Positions 43,975 to 52,408 of a DNA stretch of 64,000 nucleotides are shown piece after piece. A program made the translations under genes and the position numbers. Origin of the DNA: Bdellovibrionaceae bacterium UBA2339 (lineage in GTDB: Bacteria; Bdellovibrionota; Bdellovibrionia; Bdellovibrionales; JAMPXM01); assembly GCA_002344785.1 (NCBI GenBank), contig DDUL01000030.1, positions 1-64,000 on the forward strand, read 5' to 3'. Every line of letters begins with the position of its first letter. The stretch's first letter is position 1. The notes beneath the pieces were generated by a model. The model was not told the origin of the DNA. It searched no databases and worked only from the letters and a program-made list of their open reading frames with translations.

Positions 43975-44460
43975 ATGCGCCATCATCGAGCTTTGAGGTT
44001 TCTTCATGATTTCAGCTCGCGACTTCGGTTCGCGAGAATCACCGTTGTCGCGCTTTCGCTCACGCCGATGCTGTTGTCCGGCTGTGCGATCATGCACCAC
44101 ACACAAGTGGGCGAGATCGACTCGCAAGCCGTGCTGAAAGGTCGGCGCTTTGAAATTCTCATCAGCGAAACGGGTGTGAACTTCGACGAGGCCGCGCGTG
44201 TCGGCAAAGCTCTCACACAGCATCAGCAAACTCGCGATGACATCGGCGGCGTGGCCGGAATCATTTCGCTGTTTCAAATGGGCCCGCGAACCGGCAATCA
44301 AGTTTTTTCGCCGATGTATGCCGACAAGGCCTTTGATCTGATTCGCAAAGAATGTCCGCGCGGTGTCGTGAGCGGTCTGGTCTCGATTCGTGAGACGGCT
44401 AAGTACCCGGTGGTCAGTGGTGAAATCGTCAAAATTATCGGCTATTGCCGAGAGACATGA
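43975..44460 (+). CDS. Small lipoprotein, first of three related genes
   Basis: A 161-residue lipoprotein: basic start, hydrophobic segment and lipobox LLSGC (Cys37). GAGGAGG stands before the ATG. The C-terminal part reads DLIRKECPRGVVSGLVSIRE and ends IIGYCRET. The pattern C, then Gly, then a hydrophobic residue, then Gly, with a final YC is shared with the next two proteins, so the three are probably duplicated copies. The two cysteines may bond. It sits 32 bases after pgk. The role is unknown; the envelope location contrasts with the cytoplasmic glycolytic neighbours. Confidence 0.75.
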   Translation: MRHHRALRFLHDFSSRLRFARITVVALSLTPMLLSGCAIMHHTQVGEIDSQAVLKGRRFEILISETGVNFDEAARVGKALTQHQQTRDDIGGVAGIISLFQMGPRTGNQVFSPMYADKAFDLIRKECPRGVVSGLVSIRETAKYPVVSGEIVKIIGYCRET

Positions 44461-44467
44461 GGTGCCC

Positions 44468-44800
44468 ATGAAGATTCAAACGTCAAAACTACTGTTCAGC
44501 TTGGGATTCATGCTCTTGATGGGCAGTCAGGCCGGATGCGTGCATTTGCAGTCGCTCTCGCAGTCGACGATCCCGTCTGAGCGCACGCAGATGGTGCGGG
44601 CCGAGGCCTATCGCTTCTACTTTTTGATGTTCAACTTCAATAACGACTATGTGAACGACATGGCGGAGCAGCTCGCCAACCAATGTCCGAAGGGTCACGT
44701 CAAAGGCGTGCTCACTAAGCATGAAGGCATCACTTACTTTCCGATCATCGCGCATGCGACGCGCGTGGAGGCACGCGGCTACTGCGTGGCGGGGCAATGA
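44468..44800 (+). CDS. Small lipoprotein, second of three related genes
   Basis: A 110-residue protein with signal LLFSLGFMLLMGSQAGC; the lipobox has Gln at -3, which is not ideal. GAGGTG stands before the ATG at 44468, 7 bases after the first lipoprotein gene. The tail has the shared pattern, LANQCPKGHVKGVLTKHEG and ARGYCVAGQ. A middle stretch YRFYFLMFNFNNDYV is aromatic. The stop overlaps the third gene as ATGA. Confidence 0.75.
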   Translation: MKIQTSKLLFSLGFMLLMGSQAGCVHLQSLSQSTIPSERTQMVRAEAYRFYFLMFNFNNDYVNDMAEQLANQCPKGHVKGVLTKHEGITYFPIIAHATRVEARGYCVAGQ

Positions 44801-45141
44801 AGTTTGGGAATTCTATTTTAGGCCGCGGGCCGAAGGCGCTGGCGCTGGGTGCGACGTTGATGTGGCTCGGGGGCTGCACGCACGCTCTGCACATGGTGCA
44901 TGAGGGCGATCTGTCACCGAGCGCGAAACTCGGCGAAGCTCGTCGAGTCATGGCTGAAGGCGAGCAGCGTGTGGTGATGGGTTTTGTCGGTCAAACCGAC
45001 TACGTCGATCAGGCGCGGGCCAAACTTGAAGCTCAGTGCCGAGGTGGACAGATCACCGGCATTCAGTCGCGCTACTCGACCTCGCACGGATTTTTGTCTT
45101 GGACCAATCGAGTTCGCTTTCAAGCTTATTGCGTGGAGTGA
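44797..45141 (+). CDS. Small lipoprotein, third of three related genes
   Basis: A 114-residue lipoprotein with lipobox WLGGC. The tail again has the pattern LEAQCRGGQITGIQSRYST and FQAYCVE. It overlaps the second gene by 4 bases, and its stop lies one base before tpiA. The three genes are thus inserted within one transcription unit running from gap to tpiA. Confidence 0.75.
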   Translation: MKFGNSILGRGPKALALGATLMWLGGCTHALHMVHEGDLSPSAKLGEARRVMAEGEQRVVMGFVGQTDYVDQARAKLEAQCRGGQITGIQSRYSTSHGFLSWTNRVRFQAYCVE

Positions 45142-45142
45142 T

Positions 45143-45928
45143 ATGCGCGACTTTCTCTTGGCAGCCAATTGGAAGATGCACAAAAACCCCAGCGAAACGC
45201 GGGCTTTCTTCGCGGCATGGAAGGGCGTCACGGCGAGCTTGCCGCAAAGGTCGGCTCGTGGCGGGCGCTTTCGCGTGCTGGGCTTTGTGCCCGCGCTGAA
45301 TTTCTCCGCGGCCGTCGATGCGGCTCAAGGTACGGGTGTGGAGCTCGGACTTCAGAATGCGCATCACGAGGCCAAAGGCGCCTTCACGGGTGAAAACTCC
45401 GCTGTGGTCGCGCGCGAGATGGGCGCCGAATGGCTCTTGGTCGGTCACAGTGAACGTCGAAGTTTGTTTCACGAAAGTGATGCGTGGACGGCGCTCAAAG
45501 TGGATGCGGGCTTGAAGGCGGGCTTGAAGGTCATGCTGTGTGTTGGAGAAACCTTGCCTGAGCGCGAAGCCGGGCAGACGGATCAAGTGAATTTACGGCA
45601 ATTGGCCGCGGGCCTTGAGCGCGTGGATCGCGCCATCCTCGAGACCTCGCGCCTGGTGATTGCCTACGAGCCTGTGTGGGCGATCGGCACCGGCAAAGTC
45701 GCGACTCCCGAGCAAGCGAATCAAGCGCATGTCGCGATTCGCGCGTGGCTTGCAAAGCAGTACGGCGCCGAACTTGCGGGCCGCACACCGATCCTCTATG
45801 GCGGCAGCGTGAAGCCCGATAATGCCAATCAACTTCGCGAGCAGCCCGAGATTGACGGTTTCTTGGTCGGCGGCGCTTCGCTTGAAGTTGCGAGCTTTAG
45901 CGCACTGGCCGGTGCTGATCTGAAATAG
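45143..45928 (+). CDS. tpiA: Triosephosphate isomerase
   Basis: Interconverts dihydroxyacetone phosphate and glyceraldehyde-3-phosphate. The 261-residue protein has Lys11 in AANWKMHKN, the catalytic His in LVGHSERR, the catalytic Glu in YEPVWAIGTG and the phosphate loop YGGSVKPDN. The ATG at 45143 lies one base after the third lipoprotein stop, so translation is probably coupled. The frame is open further upstream over the lipoprotein gene but does not code there. Confidence 0.96.
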   Translation: MRDFLLAANWKMHKNPSETRAFFAAWKGVTASLPQRSARGGRFRVLGFVPALNFSAAVDAAQGTGVELGLQNAHHEAKGAFTGENSAVVAREMGAEWLLVGHSERRSLFHESDAWTALKVDAGLKAGLKVMLCVGETLPEREAGQTDQVNLRQLAAGLERVDRAILETSRLVIAYEPVWAIGTGKVATPEQANQAHVAIRAWLAKQYGAELAGRTPILYGGSVKPDNANQLREQPEIDGFLVGGASLEVASFSALAGADLK

Positions 45929-46044
45929 TTGAGTCGCTCCAGGTCTTGGTCGAGACGCCATAAGGACTGAGCGTCGCGAACTTGTGGCCGCCACTTTGGA
46001 CCAAGATTCAGATTTGATCTCGAATTGCTTTGATTTGAAGGGCA

Positions 46045-46080
46045 GCACAGATATGTGTTTAAATCAGCACATATCTGTGC
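46045..46080. promoter_or_regulatory. Perfect 13-bp inverted repeat, probable HicB operator
   Basis: GCACAGATATGTG (46045-46057) and CACATATCTGTGC (46068-46080) are exact inverse copies around TTTAAATCAG. It ends 12 bases before hicA. Possible promoter boxes (TTGAAG 46035-46040, TTAAAT 46059-46064) fall on it. There is no T tract, so a terminator is unlikely. Confidence 0.7.
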
Positions 46081-46092
46081 GAAACTAATTCT

Positions 46093-46278
46093 GTGAAGAA
46101 ACGGGACCTTGAATCAGAGTTGAAAAAGCTGGGCTGGTGGCTGGTCCCCGGTGGCGGCAAGCATGACAAGTGGACGAATGGCGTATTCAGTCTTGCGGTT
46201 CCACGCCACAAGGAGATCAACGAATTTACCGCTCGAGGTATTCTCAAAGAAGCCAAGCGGTTAAAGGGGGCGAAATGA
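46093..46278 (+). CDS. hicA: HicA-family mRNA interferase toxin
   Basis: A 61-residue protein with the HicA double-stranded-RNA-binding-like fold: KKRDLESELKKLGWWLVPGGGKHDKW, with catalytic His24, then VPRHKEINEFTARGILKEAKRL. The toxin cuts mRNA on or near ribosomes. It starts at GTG without a clear Shine-Dalgarno sequence. The stop overlaps hicB as ATGA, so toxin and antitoxin are translated together. The module lies behind an inverted repeat and after tpiA. Confidence 0.9.
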   Translation: MKKRDLESELKKLGWWLVPGGGKHDKWTNGVFSLAVPRHKEINEFTARGILKEAKRLKGAK

Positions 46279-46694
46279 GAATCTTGGGACGTGTTTTCAA
46301 AAACGCCGATACGGGCGGGTTTTACGCTGTCGAGGTTCCTGCGCTCGGTGTTCACACCCAGGGCAGAACTTTGAAGGAAGCCTTCGCGATGGCGAAGGAC
46401 GCCGTCGAAATCGCAGTGGATCGGCAGGGGTTCAAGGTCAAAATCTTTCCGCTGGGAGACGGGGAGTTCGCGATTGAGGCCAATAATCCGGGAATGCTGA
46501 TCGCCACTTCAATTCGCCGAACGCGTTCGCTGCGTGGACTCAGCGCGAAGCAGGTCGCCTTACGTCTCGGAGAAAAGTCAGAGACCGGAATTCTTCGTTA
46601 TGAGCGCGGCGAGAGTGTTCCATCACTCGCGAAATTCGAGGAGATTATGATTGCGATTGATCCATCGAAACGCCCGATGCTCCGTTTCGGTTGA
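46275..46694 (+). CDS. hicB: HicB-family antitoxin with helix-turn-helix
   Basis: A 139-residue protein. Residues 1-75 are the HicB RNase H-like fold (GGFYAVEVPALGVHTQGRTLKEAFAMAKDAVE). Residues about 85-135 are an XRE-type helix-turn-helix (LRGLSAKQVALRLGEKSE, then GILRYERGESVPSLAKFEEI). It neutralises HicA and should repress its own promoter, most likely through the inverted repeat at 46045-46080. Start and toxin stop overlap by 4 bases. Confidence 0.88.
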   Translation: MRILGRVFKNADTGGFYAVEVPALGVHTQGRTLKEAFAMAKDAVEIAVDRQGFKVKIFPLGDGEFAIEANNPGMLIATSIRRTRSLRGLSAKQVALRLGEKSETGILRYERGESVPSLAKFEEIMIAIDPSKRPMLRFG

Positions 46695-46811
46695 GTTTGC
46701 CGGGTCAGTCGGACATCACTTCAAGTCCCGAAATTTAGAGTCCTTCGTGCGTTAAGCGCTCTTGGGATCCGAGTTAATGAGGATCCTGGACGCCCAGCTT
46801 CTGGGACAATT
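46695..46811. other. Intergenic stretch after hicB
   Basis: About 115 bases with no gene. Counting the weak gene at 46812-47042 as doubtful, the empty stretch would be about 345 bases and would include a 15-bp tandem repeat. Confidence 0.4.
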
Positions 46812-47042
46812 CTACCGGACGAAATGTCTTCGTAGAACTGACCGGGGACGATCAATTTCTAATTCTTCCGCGGCCGTTTCGAACTGGGTGGTGAAGATCG
46901 TATGCCCGAAATGCAGTTGAGCCAATTGCAGTTGAGCCAATTCGAGTTGAGATCGGGCACTCAACAACGTGCGAAGTCGCGCGTGCAGAGTGCGATACTC
47001 ACTTGAGTTTGTGCCAGATGCTTCAGGCCTGAAGCCCGTCAT
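46812..47042 (-). CDS. Possible small protein coupled to the preceding gene
   Basis: A 76-residue frame whose ATG shares a base with the stop of the 47042-47515 gene (TGATG), an arrangement often used for coupled translation. It contains LELAQLQLAQLHFG encoded by a 15-bp repeat, and a basic end. There is no own ribosome site and no known family, so it may be a chance frame. Confidence 0.35.
   Translation of the reverse strand: MTGFRPEASGTNSSEYRTLHARLRTLLSARSQLELAQLQLAQLHFGHTIFTTQFETAAEELEIDRPRSVLRRHFVR
46912..46941. repeat. 15-bp tandem repeat, two exact copies
   Basis: GCAGTTGAGCCAATT occurs at 46912-46926 and 46927-46941, and a partial third unit begins at 46942. Confidence 0.85.
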
Positions 47043-47515
47043 CACTCAAACAATGTGTTGAAAGAGTCGACGAGGCGAGCGTGTGTGGCTTCGCTTTGTC
47101 CCATGGCACTGGCCAGGCGATCGATCACTTGGCCGGTGCTCAAGCGCGGATCGCGGCGCTTGTTGAGCAGGGCTCCACTTTCTTGCACGACTTGGCATTG
47201 CAAGAACAACACAGCCGCATGTGCGGTCTGGAGCTCGCCGTAGGCGCCCGAGTTGAGCGGCACGCCTTCCATCACCGCCTGAGTTTGGCGGTAGCAAAAA
47301 TCAATGCGATCCGCGGTCGCACGACGTTGGGCGATGGCCGTGGCCTCGGCCATCATCGCTTGGCGCGTGGGCGAGGCCGGCGCGACGGTAGCGCCGCCGT
47401 TGCGAGTGGCGTCAGCGTCCAGAGGACAAAGAGTCAAAAGCAGAGCGATGGCGCACATGCGAGTTCGAAGATGGGCCTGCAAAATTGTCGGGATTGGGGC
47501 TGAAATGATCTTCAT
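47042..47515 (-). CDS. Exported protein of unknown function
   Basis: A 157-residue protein with a signal peptide (LRTRMCAIALLLTLCPLDADA, cleavage near ADA-TR). AAGGAGAGG stands before the ATG. The mature part is helical and Ala-rich, with two cysteines (IDFCYRQ and LFLQCQVV). It ends with a small-protein frame overlapping the stop. No family recognised. Confidence 0.7.
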   Translation of the reverse strand: MKIISAPIPTILQAHLRTRMCAIALLLTLCPLDADATRNGGATVAPASPTRQAMMAEATAIAQRRATADRIDFCYRQTQAVMEGVPLNSGAYGELQTAHAAVLFLQCQVVQESGALLNKRRDPRLSTGQVIDRLASAMGQSEATHARLVDSFNTLFE

Positions 47516-47711
47516 GGCCTCTCCTTACTGCCTGGATGCGTTCGCGAAGGGTGTGCGAGATCTGGGCCATCGGTCTAAGTGACGCCAGAGCATGATCTTG
47601 AGGATCGGGCTCGCGATTTCGCTTGTGATTTCGGCTCGAGGAGAAGGTCGGCGGCCGTGCCTCGCCCTGTCCGGCTTACAGGAGTGTCGATCCGCTCGAC
47701 ACTTCCTGGCT

Positions 47712-48875
47712 TCACCAAAACTCGAAGCGAAGTTGTAGGCCAATCATGTTCCCTGCGGGTGCGCCGAAGGGATCCGCCAGATTCACCGGCGCATTTCGAC
47801 GCCCACTTCGCATGATCAGATCCGCGCGCGCGCTTTGAATGAAGCGCGAGCCCAAGCCGCGATTGATCCAGTTGGAGAGTGAGCCCATCGGATTCAAGGC
47901 GACCATCGCGATTTTTCCGAGGCGCTTTGAGCCCATCAGCTCACCGTTGTTGGCGCGAATGCGTTGCTCCCACTGAAAGAACATTTCGCCAAGGATGGAG
48001 CCGACCACGGGCGTGATGATCAAGTCTTGATAGGAGGGGATTTCGGCGAAGGCTTCAAAGCCATACTCCCAGAAGAAGGTCGACATCAGCACCGAGTATC
48101 CGAAGCTTTGCATCGGCGTGAGATTGTTGTGACGAGCCAATGTGTAATAGGCCGCGCCCGACAAAGGGTGGCCGACAAAGTTGATGTACCAATCGTCTTT
48201 GTCCCACACCGGACCTTTGCGAAGATTCTGTCGATACTCGTCGAAGATGCCGCCGGGATTTTGGCGAATTTGATCCTTCTTCCAATTGGTGACGCTCTCA
48301 GGAAGCATCCACAGAAGTCCCATCATGCCCGCCATCGCGAAGGTGAGATTGCGCGTATCGGTCACTAAGTTTTTGTCGGTGGACTTCAGCCAATTCAGAT
48401 CGATTTCGCGTGTGAAAGTGTCGGGATCCATGGGGTCGAAGACCAGCACACTCACCACCGGTCGAGCGGGATCGTGATCGCACATATTCGCTAAAGTGAC
48501 ATCGGCCTCGGCCCTTCGTGCCGACTGCATTCTAAAAATCGATTCGCGAATGCGTCCACAGGCCACGCCGTCACGTGTATCGACGGCGATCCAATGACCG
48601 CGCATCACGGCCCGCATCTGCGGAGCGTCCGCGCGATAGGGACCGGGTCGCTGAAGGCCGCGGTCGCGCAACTCCTGCTCCAAAACAATTTCGCGCAGCA
48701 TCTCTCGCGTGACGCGAATGCCGCCATAGGAAAGTCCGGGGTCATCACTGCGCAGAGTTTGCGCGCGGGTACTGAGCGCGCCGCTGATCACGGCAAGCAT
48801 TGCGATGCAGCCCAGAGCGCGTCGAATTGAAATTCGATGCGAGCCAAAGAACAAATACCAACGCTTCCAGGGCAC
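47712..48875 (-). CDS. DUF3943-family membrane-associated protein
   Basis: A 387-residue protein starting at GTG 48875 behind GGAGAAGG; the open frame upstream is Pro/Ala-rich and unlikely to be used. A hydrophobic segment (about 20-35, LGCIAMLAVISGALSTRA) acts as a signal peptide. The family core is clear: DDWYINFVGHPLSGAAYYTLARHNN and SVLMSTFFWEYGFEAFAEIPSYQDLIITPVVGSILGE. DUF3943 proteins are probably outer-membrane or periplasmic; their role is unknown. The C-terminus (GNMIGLQLRFEFW) ends in an aromatic residue as outer-membrane barrels do. Confidence 0.8.
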   Translation of the reverse strand: MPWKRWYLFFGSHRISIRRALGCIAMLAVISGALSTRAQTLRSDDPGLSYGGIRVTREMLREIVLEQELRDRGLQRPGPYRADAPQMRAVMRGHWIAVDTRDGVACGRIRESIFRMQSARRAEADVTLANMCDHDPARPVVSVLVFDPMDPDTFTREIDLNWLKSTDKNLVTDTRNLTFAMAGMMGLLWMLPESVTNWKKDQIRQNPGGIFDEYRQNLRKGPVWDKDDWYINFVGHPLSGAAYYTLARHNNLTPMQSFGYSVLMSTFFWEYGFEAFAEIPSYQDLIITPVVGSILGEMFFQWEQRIRANNGELMGSKRLGKIAMVALNPMGSLSNWINRGLGSRFIQSARADLIMRSGRRNAPVNLADPFGAPAGNMIGLQLRFEFW

Positions 48876-49296
48876 GACCTTCTCCTGGTGAAAGTTGAGA
48901 GAGCTTGGCCAGGCGCAAATCGCGGGCGGGGGGAGCGCGACAGACGCCGTCGGGGGCTTTGCGGAGGCTCGGGGGTGCGATTTCGAGGCCAAGCCGCAAA
49001 TTCGCGGACGGGCAATGTGGGCGAATGAAGGCGATCTTGGCGTCGCCACGGCCTCCAAAATCGGCCCCGCGATCTCAAAATGAGACGCAATTTTGTCGCT
49101 GCATGCAGAGCATCAAGTGCCGAGGCGTGAAGTTCAAATTGCAAAGTGTCGAATGTGTCGACACTCAACTCGCCGCCGTGGCCTCGAAAATTGGCGCGAC
49201 TCATGCGAGCCTAAAGTTGGGTTTGAGAGGGAGGTCTTTGAGGGATCGCGATTCGCAGCTTGCCGATGCCGTGGCATCGAGAGCGGGAGGCGAAGC
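48876..49296. other. Divergent intergenic region, 421 bases
   Basis: No supported gene. A perfect 10-bp palindrome GTGTCGACAC lies near 49152-49161. A hairpin CGATGCC-GT-GGCATCG at 49263-49278 lies just before the ribosome site (GGGAGG, about 49285-49290) of the zinc-ribbon gene, like the hairpin before gap. Confidence 0.45.
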
Positions 49297-49812
49297 GTGC
49301 CGAAACAAAAATTGAGTTCGCGTTCCAAGCCGAGCTTAGGTCGCCGAGCGAAATCAAATTCGCGTCGAGGTTCACAAGCTTCGGCGATGGCCGCGACGAC
49401 TCAAGATCCATCGGCGATGCTTGCATCGTCGAATCAAGTCGCGACTCGTTCGCATTGGCGCCGTTGTCACGTGTGCGGGCATCTCGAAGAGCGAATCGAA
49501 ATAAAAGACGCAAGTCCTCGTACTTCAAGCTGCGGGAATTGCGGCAAAACCTTCGCGCCTTTTTTCTACATCGTCGATGAGATCAGCGAAGTTTCAGCCG
49601 ACCTGCTGACGCTCGATCAAGCTGAAGAAAGCGTTAGCGGAAAAGCTGTTAGCGGAGAGATTGGGACGAAACACTATCGTCCCCTGATCGGATTCACTTT
49701 GTGCTGGGAGCCAGATCTTGTTGATCTTGCAGGAACAGAAACGGGTCATTTCAAAACGCGCAAGTCGCGATCCGCATCGCGTATGGCGCCACGAGGCAAA
49801 GCGGCTCGCTGA
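49297..49812 (+). CDS. Zinc-ribbon protein of unknown function
   Basis: A 171-residue protein starting at GTG 49297 with GGAGG 7 bases before it. Residues 1-45 are a basic low-complexity tail (Arg/Ser/Lys). The middle has two CxxC pairs (RRCHVCGHL and SSCGNCGKTFAP) about 20 residues apart, a typical zinc ribbon. Then comes an acidic stretch and a basic end. Such proteins bind nucleic acid or act as adaptors; nothing more specific is visible. It is followed 25 bases later by a secreted peptidase gene. Confidence 0.7.
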   Translation: MPKQKLSSRSKPSLGRRAKSNSRRGSQASAMAATTQDPSAMLASSNQVATRSHWRRCHVCGHLEERIEIKDASPRTSSCGNCGKTFAPFFYIVDEISEVSADLLTLDQAEESVSGKAVSGEIGTKHYRPLIGFTLCWEPDLVDLAGTETGHFKTRKSRSASRMAPRGKAAR

Positions 49813-49837
49813 CGGTCGCCATCTTTGGCCAAAGTTC

Positions 49838-50968
49838 ATGCAAGCGACGGCTTTGTGGCTGATGATCTTCGTTGTCGCCGAGTCGATGAACGGATCGGTG
49901 CAAGCCTCGGAAAATTGTTCGGCTGTGGATCACACCGCGCGCTTAGGTCCGCCGCGCGATCAAGGTGAGTCGAGCTGGTGCTATGCGCATGTCGCTGCGG
50001 ATTTACTGACAGTGCATACCGGCCAACGGATCTCGGCTGTCGATTTGGCGATTCAGTACTCGACGGCCACTCGCCGCGAACTTCGCGAGTCGCCTTCGAC
50101 GCCACTTCGCGACTTTCTTTTGAGCCCCGAACAAGAGCGGCGCTTCTGGGAAGGACGTGAAACTGAATTGCAGGCCTTTAGGCCTCGGCACTATCTGACC
50201 AGTCGCGGATTTATGATTCTGGGTGGAGCTGAGGACTCCACCATCGCCATTGGCCAATGGCGAGGCCTTTGCCGCGAGCAGAATCTTCCCGAACGTGAAG
50301 TGACGCAGTCTGGACTTCGCGAGTTTCGCGAACTACGGCAGCGCCTGCGACGTCGAGGCCTTCGCGCATTGATTGAGTTGGGGTCAGCGCGCATCGGCGA
50401 ATGTGAACTTTCACCCGGAGACCCGTTGGCTTCGCCGACGGCACAAATGAATGAGTTGGCGCAAGTGATGACGGGCGGATTGCGCGAACGCGTGATCCAA
50501 TACGCTAACCAAAAATGTGGCGAGCGAATTCGTGTCGAGCCGCCGGCGATTCCGCAAGCCACTTTGCTAGCGGACGGAGCTGAGGACTTCGCAAAGCGTT
50601 TGAAGGCCGGAGAGATCCGCGCCACCGACGCTCGCGCGCAGTTGCGCGCGCGCATCGATGCGGGCCTTTCCGCGGGACGTCCGGTGGGCATCAGTTACTC
50701 GGCATATGACATCATGACTCCCGACGATGATGCTCGTCATGCGGATCACGCCTCAGTGATTTCAGCCCGGCGTCTGCGCGGTGGCCGCTGCGAATACTTT
50801 GTGCGCAACTCGTGGGGGCAAGACTGCTCATCTTACCGTCCGCAATTTCGCGCGCGCTGTGAGCGATCGCGTGGCGGCGTGTGGGTAACGCTTGAACAGT
50901 TGCCTACGCTTTACGGCGTCATTGATCTGCCCTCCACTTCGCCGGGTTCCGCCGCGCCTGCGCCGTAA
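49838..50968 (+). CDS. Secreted papain-like (C1 family) cysteine peptidase
   Basis: A 376-residue protein. The ATG at 49838 gives a signal peptide (ALWLMIFVVAESMNGSVQA). The papain residues are present in order: Gln42 and Cys48 in PPRDQGESSWCYAHVAADLL, His304 in HADHASVISARR and Asn324 in FVRNSWGQDC. About 200 residues between Cys and His form a large helical insert not found in papain (normally some 130). There is no recognisable propeptide. It probably works in the periplasm or outside the cell. Ribosome site weak. Confidence 0.82.
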   Translation: MQATALWLMIFVVAESMNGSVQASENCSAVDHTARLGPPRDQGESSWCYAHVAADLLTVHTGQRISAVDLAIQYSTATRRELRESPSTPLRDFLLSPEQERRFWEGRETELQAFRPRHYLTSRGFMILGGAEDSTIAIGQWRGLCREQNLPEREVTQSGLREFRELRQRLRRRGLRALIELGSARIGECELSPGDPLASPTAQMNELAQVMTGGLRERVIQYANQKCGERIRVEPPAIPQATLLADGAEDFAKRLKAGEIRATDARAQLRARIDAGLSAGRPVGISYSAYDIMTPDDDARHADHASVISARRLRGGRCEYFVRNSWGQDCSSYRPQFRARCERSRGGVWVTLEQLPTLYGVIDLPSTSPGSAAPAP

Positions 50969-51038
50969 CATTTGGACACGGTTTTTGGTCGTCGCGGCCG
51001 ATTGACTCGATTCAAATCGAGGGGCAAGCTCTCGCCAC

Positions 51039-52259
51039 ATGGCACAACATCCGGTGAATCTCGACGATATTCGACGCGCGCAGAGCACGCTCAAGGGCCG
51101 CATTCAGTCCACAGAGACTCGCGTTTGCCCGTGGGATCCGAATTTGTATTTCAAATTTGAAAACGAGCAGCTCACCGGCAGTTTCAAAATTCGCGGCGCG
51201 CTCAATTGTATGTTGAACTTGAGTGAAGCCGAGCGCGCCCATGGTGTGGTGGCCTCGAGCGCTGGCAATCACGCCCAAGGTGTCGCACTCAGCGCGCAAA
51301 TCACCGGCATGAAGGCCCACATTGTCATGCCGATCACTGCGCCGCTGGTGAAAGTGAACGCCACGCGTTCCTATGGCGCCAATGTCATCTTGCATGGCGA
51401 ATTTTACGACGAGGCCTACGCGCACGCGCTCGAGCTTGAAAAGCAGCACCGCTACACCTTCGTGCATCCGTATCTTGATCCGCGCGTGATCGCGGGCCAG
51501 GGCACCATCGGACTGGAGTTGCTTGAAGCGATCGCGGACCTTGAAGCTGTCGTGGTGCCGATTGGCGGCGGCGGACTCTTAAGTGGCATTGCCACGGCCG
51601 TGAAAAGTTTGAAGCCTTCGATCAAAGTCTACGGTGTCGTGTCCGACACTTCGCCAGCGATGATGCAGCTCTTTCACTCCAAAGGTGCGGCACAAATCAG
51701 CCCCGTGCCTGCGCGCATTCGTCGAGCCACGATCGCCGAGGGCATCGCCGTCAAAAATGCGAGCCCCGATATGCACAAGCACTACATCTCGCGATTGGTC
51801 GATGACGTTGTGAGTGTCAGTGACGATGAAATCGCAACGGCGATCGTCGCCCTCATGGAAAAATCCAAAGCTGTCGTGGAAGGTTCGGGTGCGGCCGGTG
51901 TCGCGGCGATCATGGCGGGTAAGCTTCCGCAGCTTCAGGGTCGCAAGACCGCCGTGATTTTGTGCGGCGGCAATATCGATCTCAACGTGATCGCCCGCGT
52001 GATCGAGCGCGGCTTGCGCTCAGCTTCGCGTTTGGCGCGCGTGAGTGTCATCGCCGACGACTTGCCCGGCAACCTCTTGCGTCTCACGGAAGTGATGGCA
52101 AAAAATCGCGCGAATGTGTTGGAAGTTCTGCATGATCGCGTGTCGCCCGAATTGGGGCTTCGCGAAACGCGCATCGATTTGCTGGTTGAGACGCTCAATG
52201 CGGAACAAATCGGCGAAATTAAGTCGCAACTTGCGGCGCTAGGCTTCAAGGTGCGCTAG
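51039..52259 (+). CDS. ilvA: Threonine ammonia-lyase with ACT domain
   Basis: Deaminates threonine to 2-oxobutyrate, the first step to isoleucine or of threonine breakdown. The 406-residue PLP enzyme has Lys50 in TGSFKIRGA, SSAGNHAQGVA for the substrate, and the glycine loop PIGGGGLLSG. The last 80 residues are one ACT domain (ARVSVIADDLPGNLLRLTEVMA). Length and single ACT fit the TdcB/short IlvA type rather than the 500-residue E. coli IlvA. The choice between biosynthetic and catabolic role is open. Confidence 0.92.
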   Translation: MAQHPVNLDDIRRAQSTLKGRIQSTETRVCPWDPNLYFKFENEQLTGSFKIRGALNCMLNLSEAERAHGVVASSAGNHAQGVALSAQITGMKAHIVMPITAPLVKVNATRSYGANVILHGEFYDEAYAHALELEKQHRYTFVHPYLDPRVIAGQGTIGLELLEAIADLEAVVVPIGGGGLLSGIATAVKSLKPSIKVYGVVSDTSPAMMQLFHSKGAAQISPVPARIRRATIAEGIAVKNASPDMHKHYISRLVDDVVSVSDDEIATAIVALMEKSKAVVEGSGAAGVAAIMAGKLPQLQGRKTAVILCGGNIDLNVIARVIERGLRSASRLARVSVIADDLPGNLLRLTEVMAKNRANVLEVLHDRVSPELGLRETRIDLLVETLNAEQIGEIKSQLAALGFKVR

Positions 52260-52408
52260 GTCTTGCCGGGAAATTCAGCTACCGGCTGACTTCGCGGCGC
52301 TTCCCGTGGCGAAGCCCTTGACCCCAAGCAGATTCTTTTGTGTCACTGTTGCGACTCGAATATGTCGCAGGCCAACTCTTGCCGGCCTCTCTTCATGGAG
52401 AACCACAC

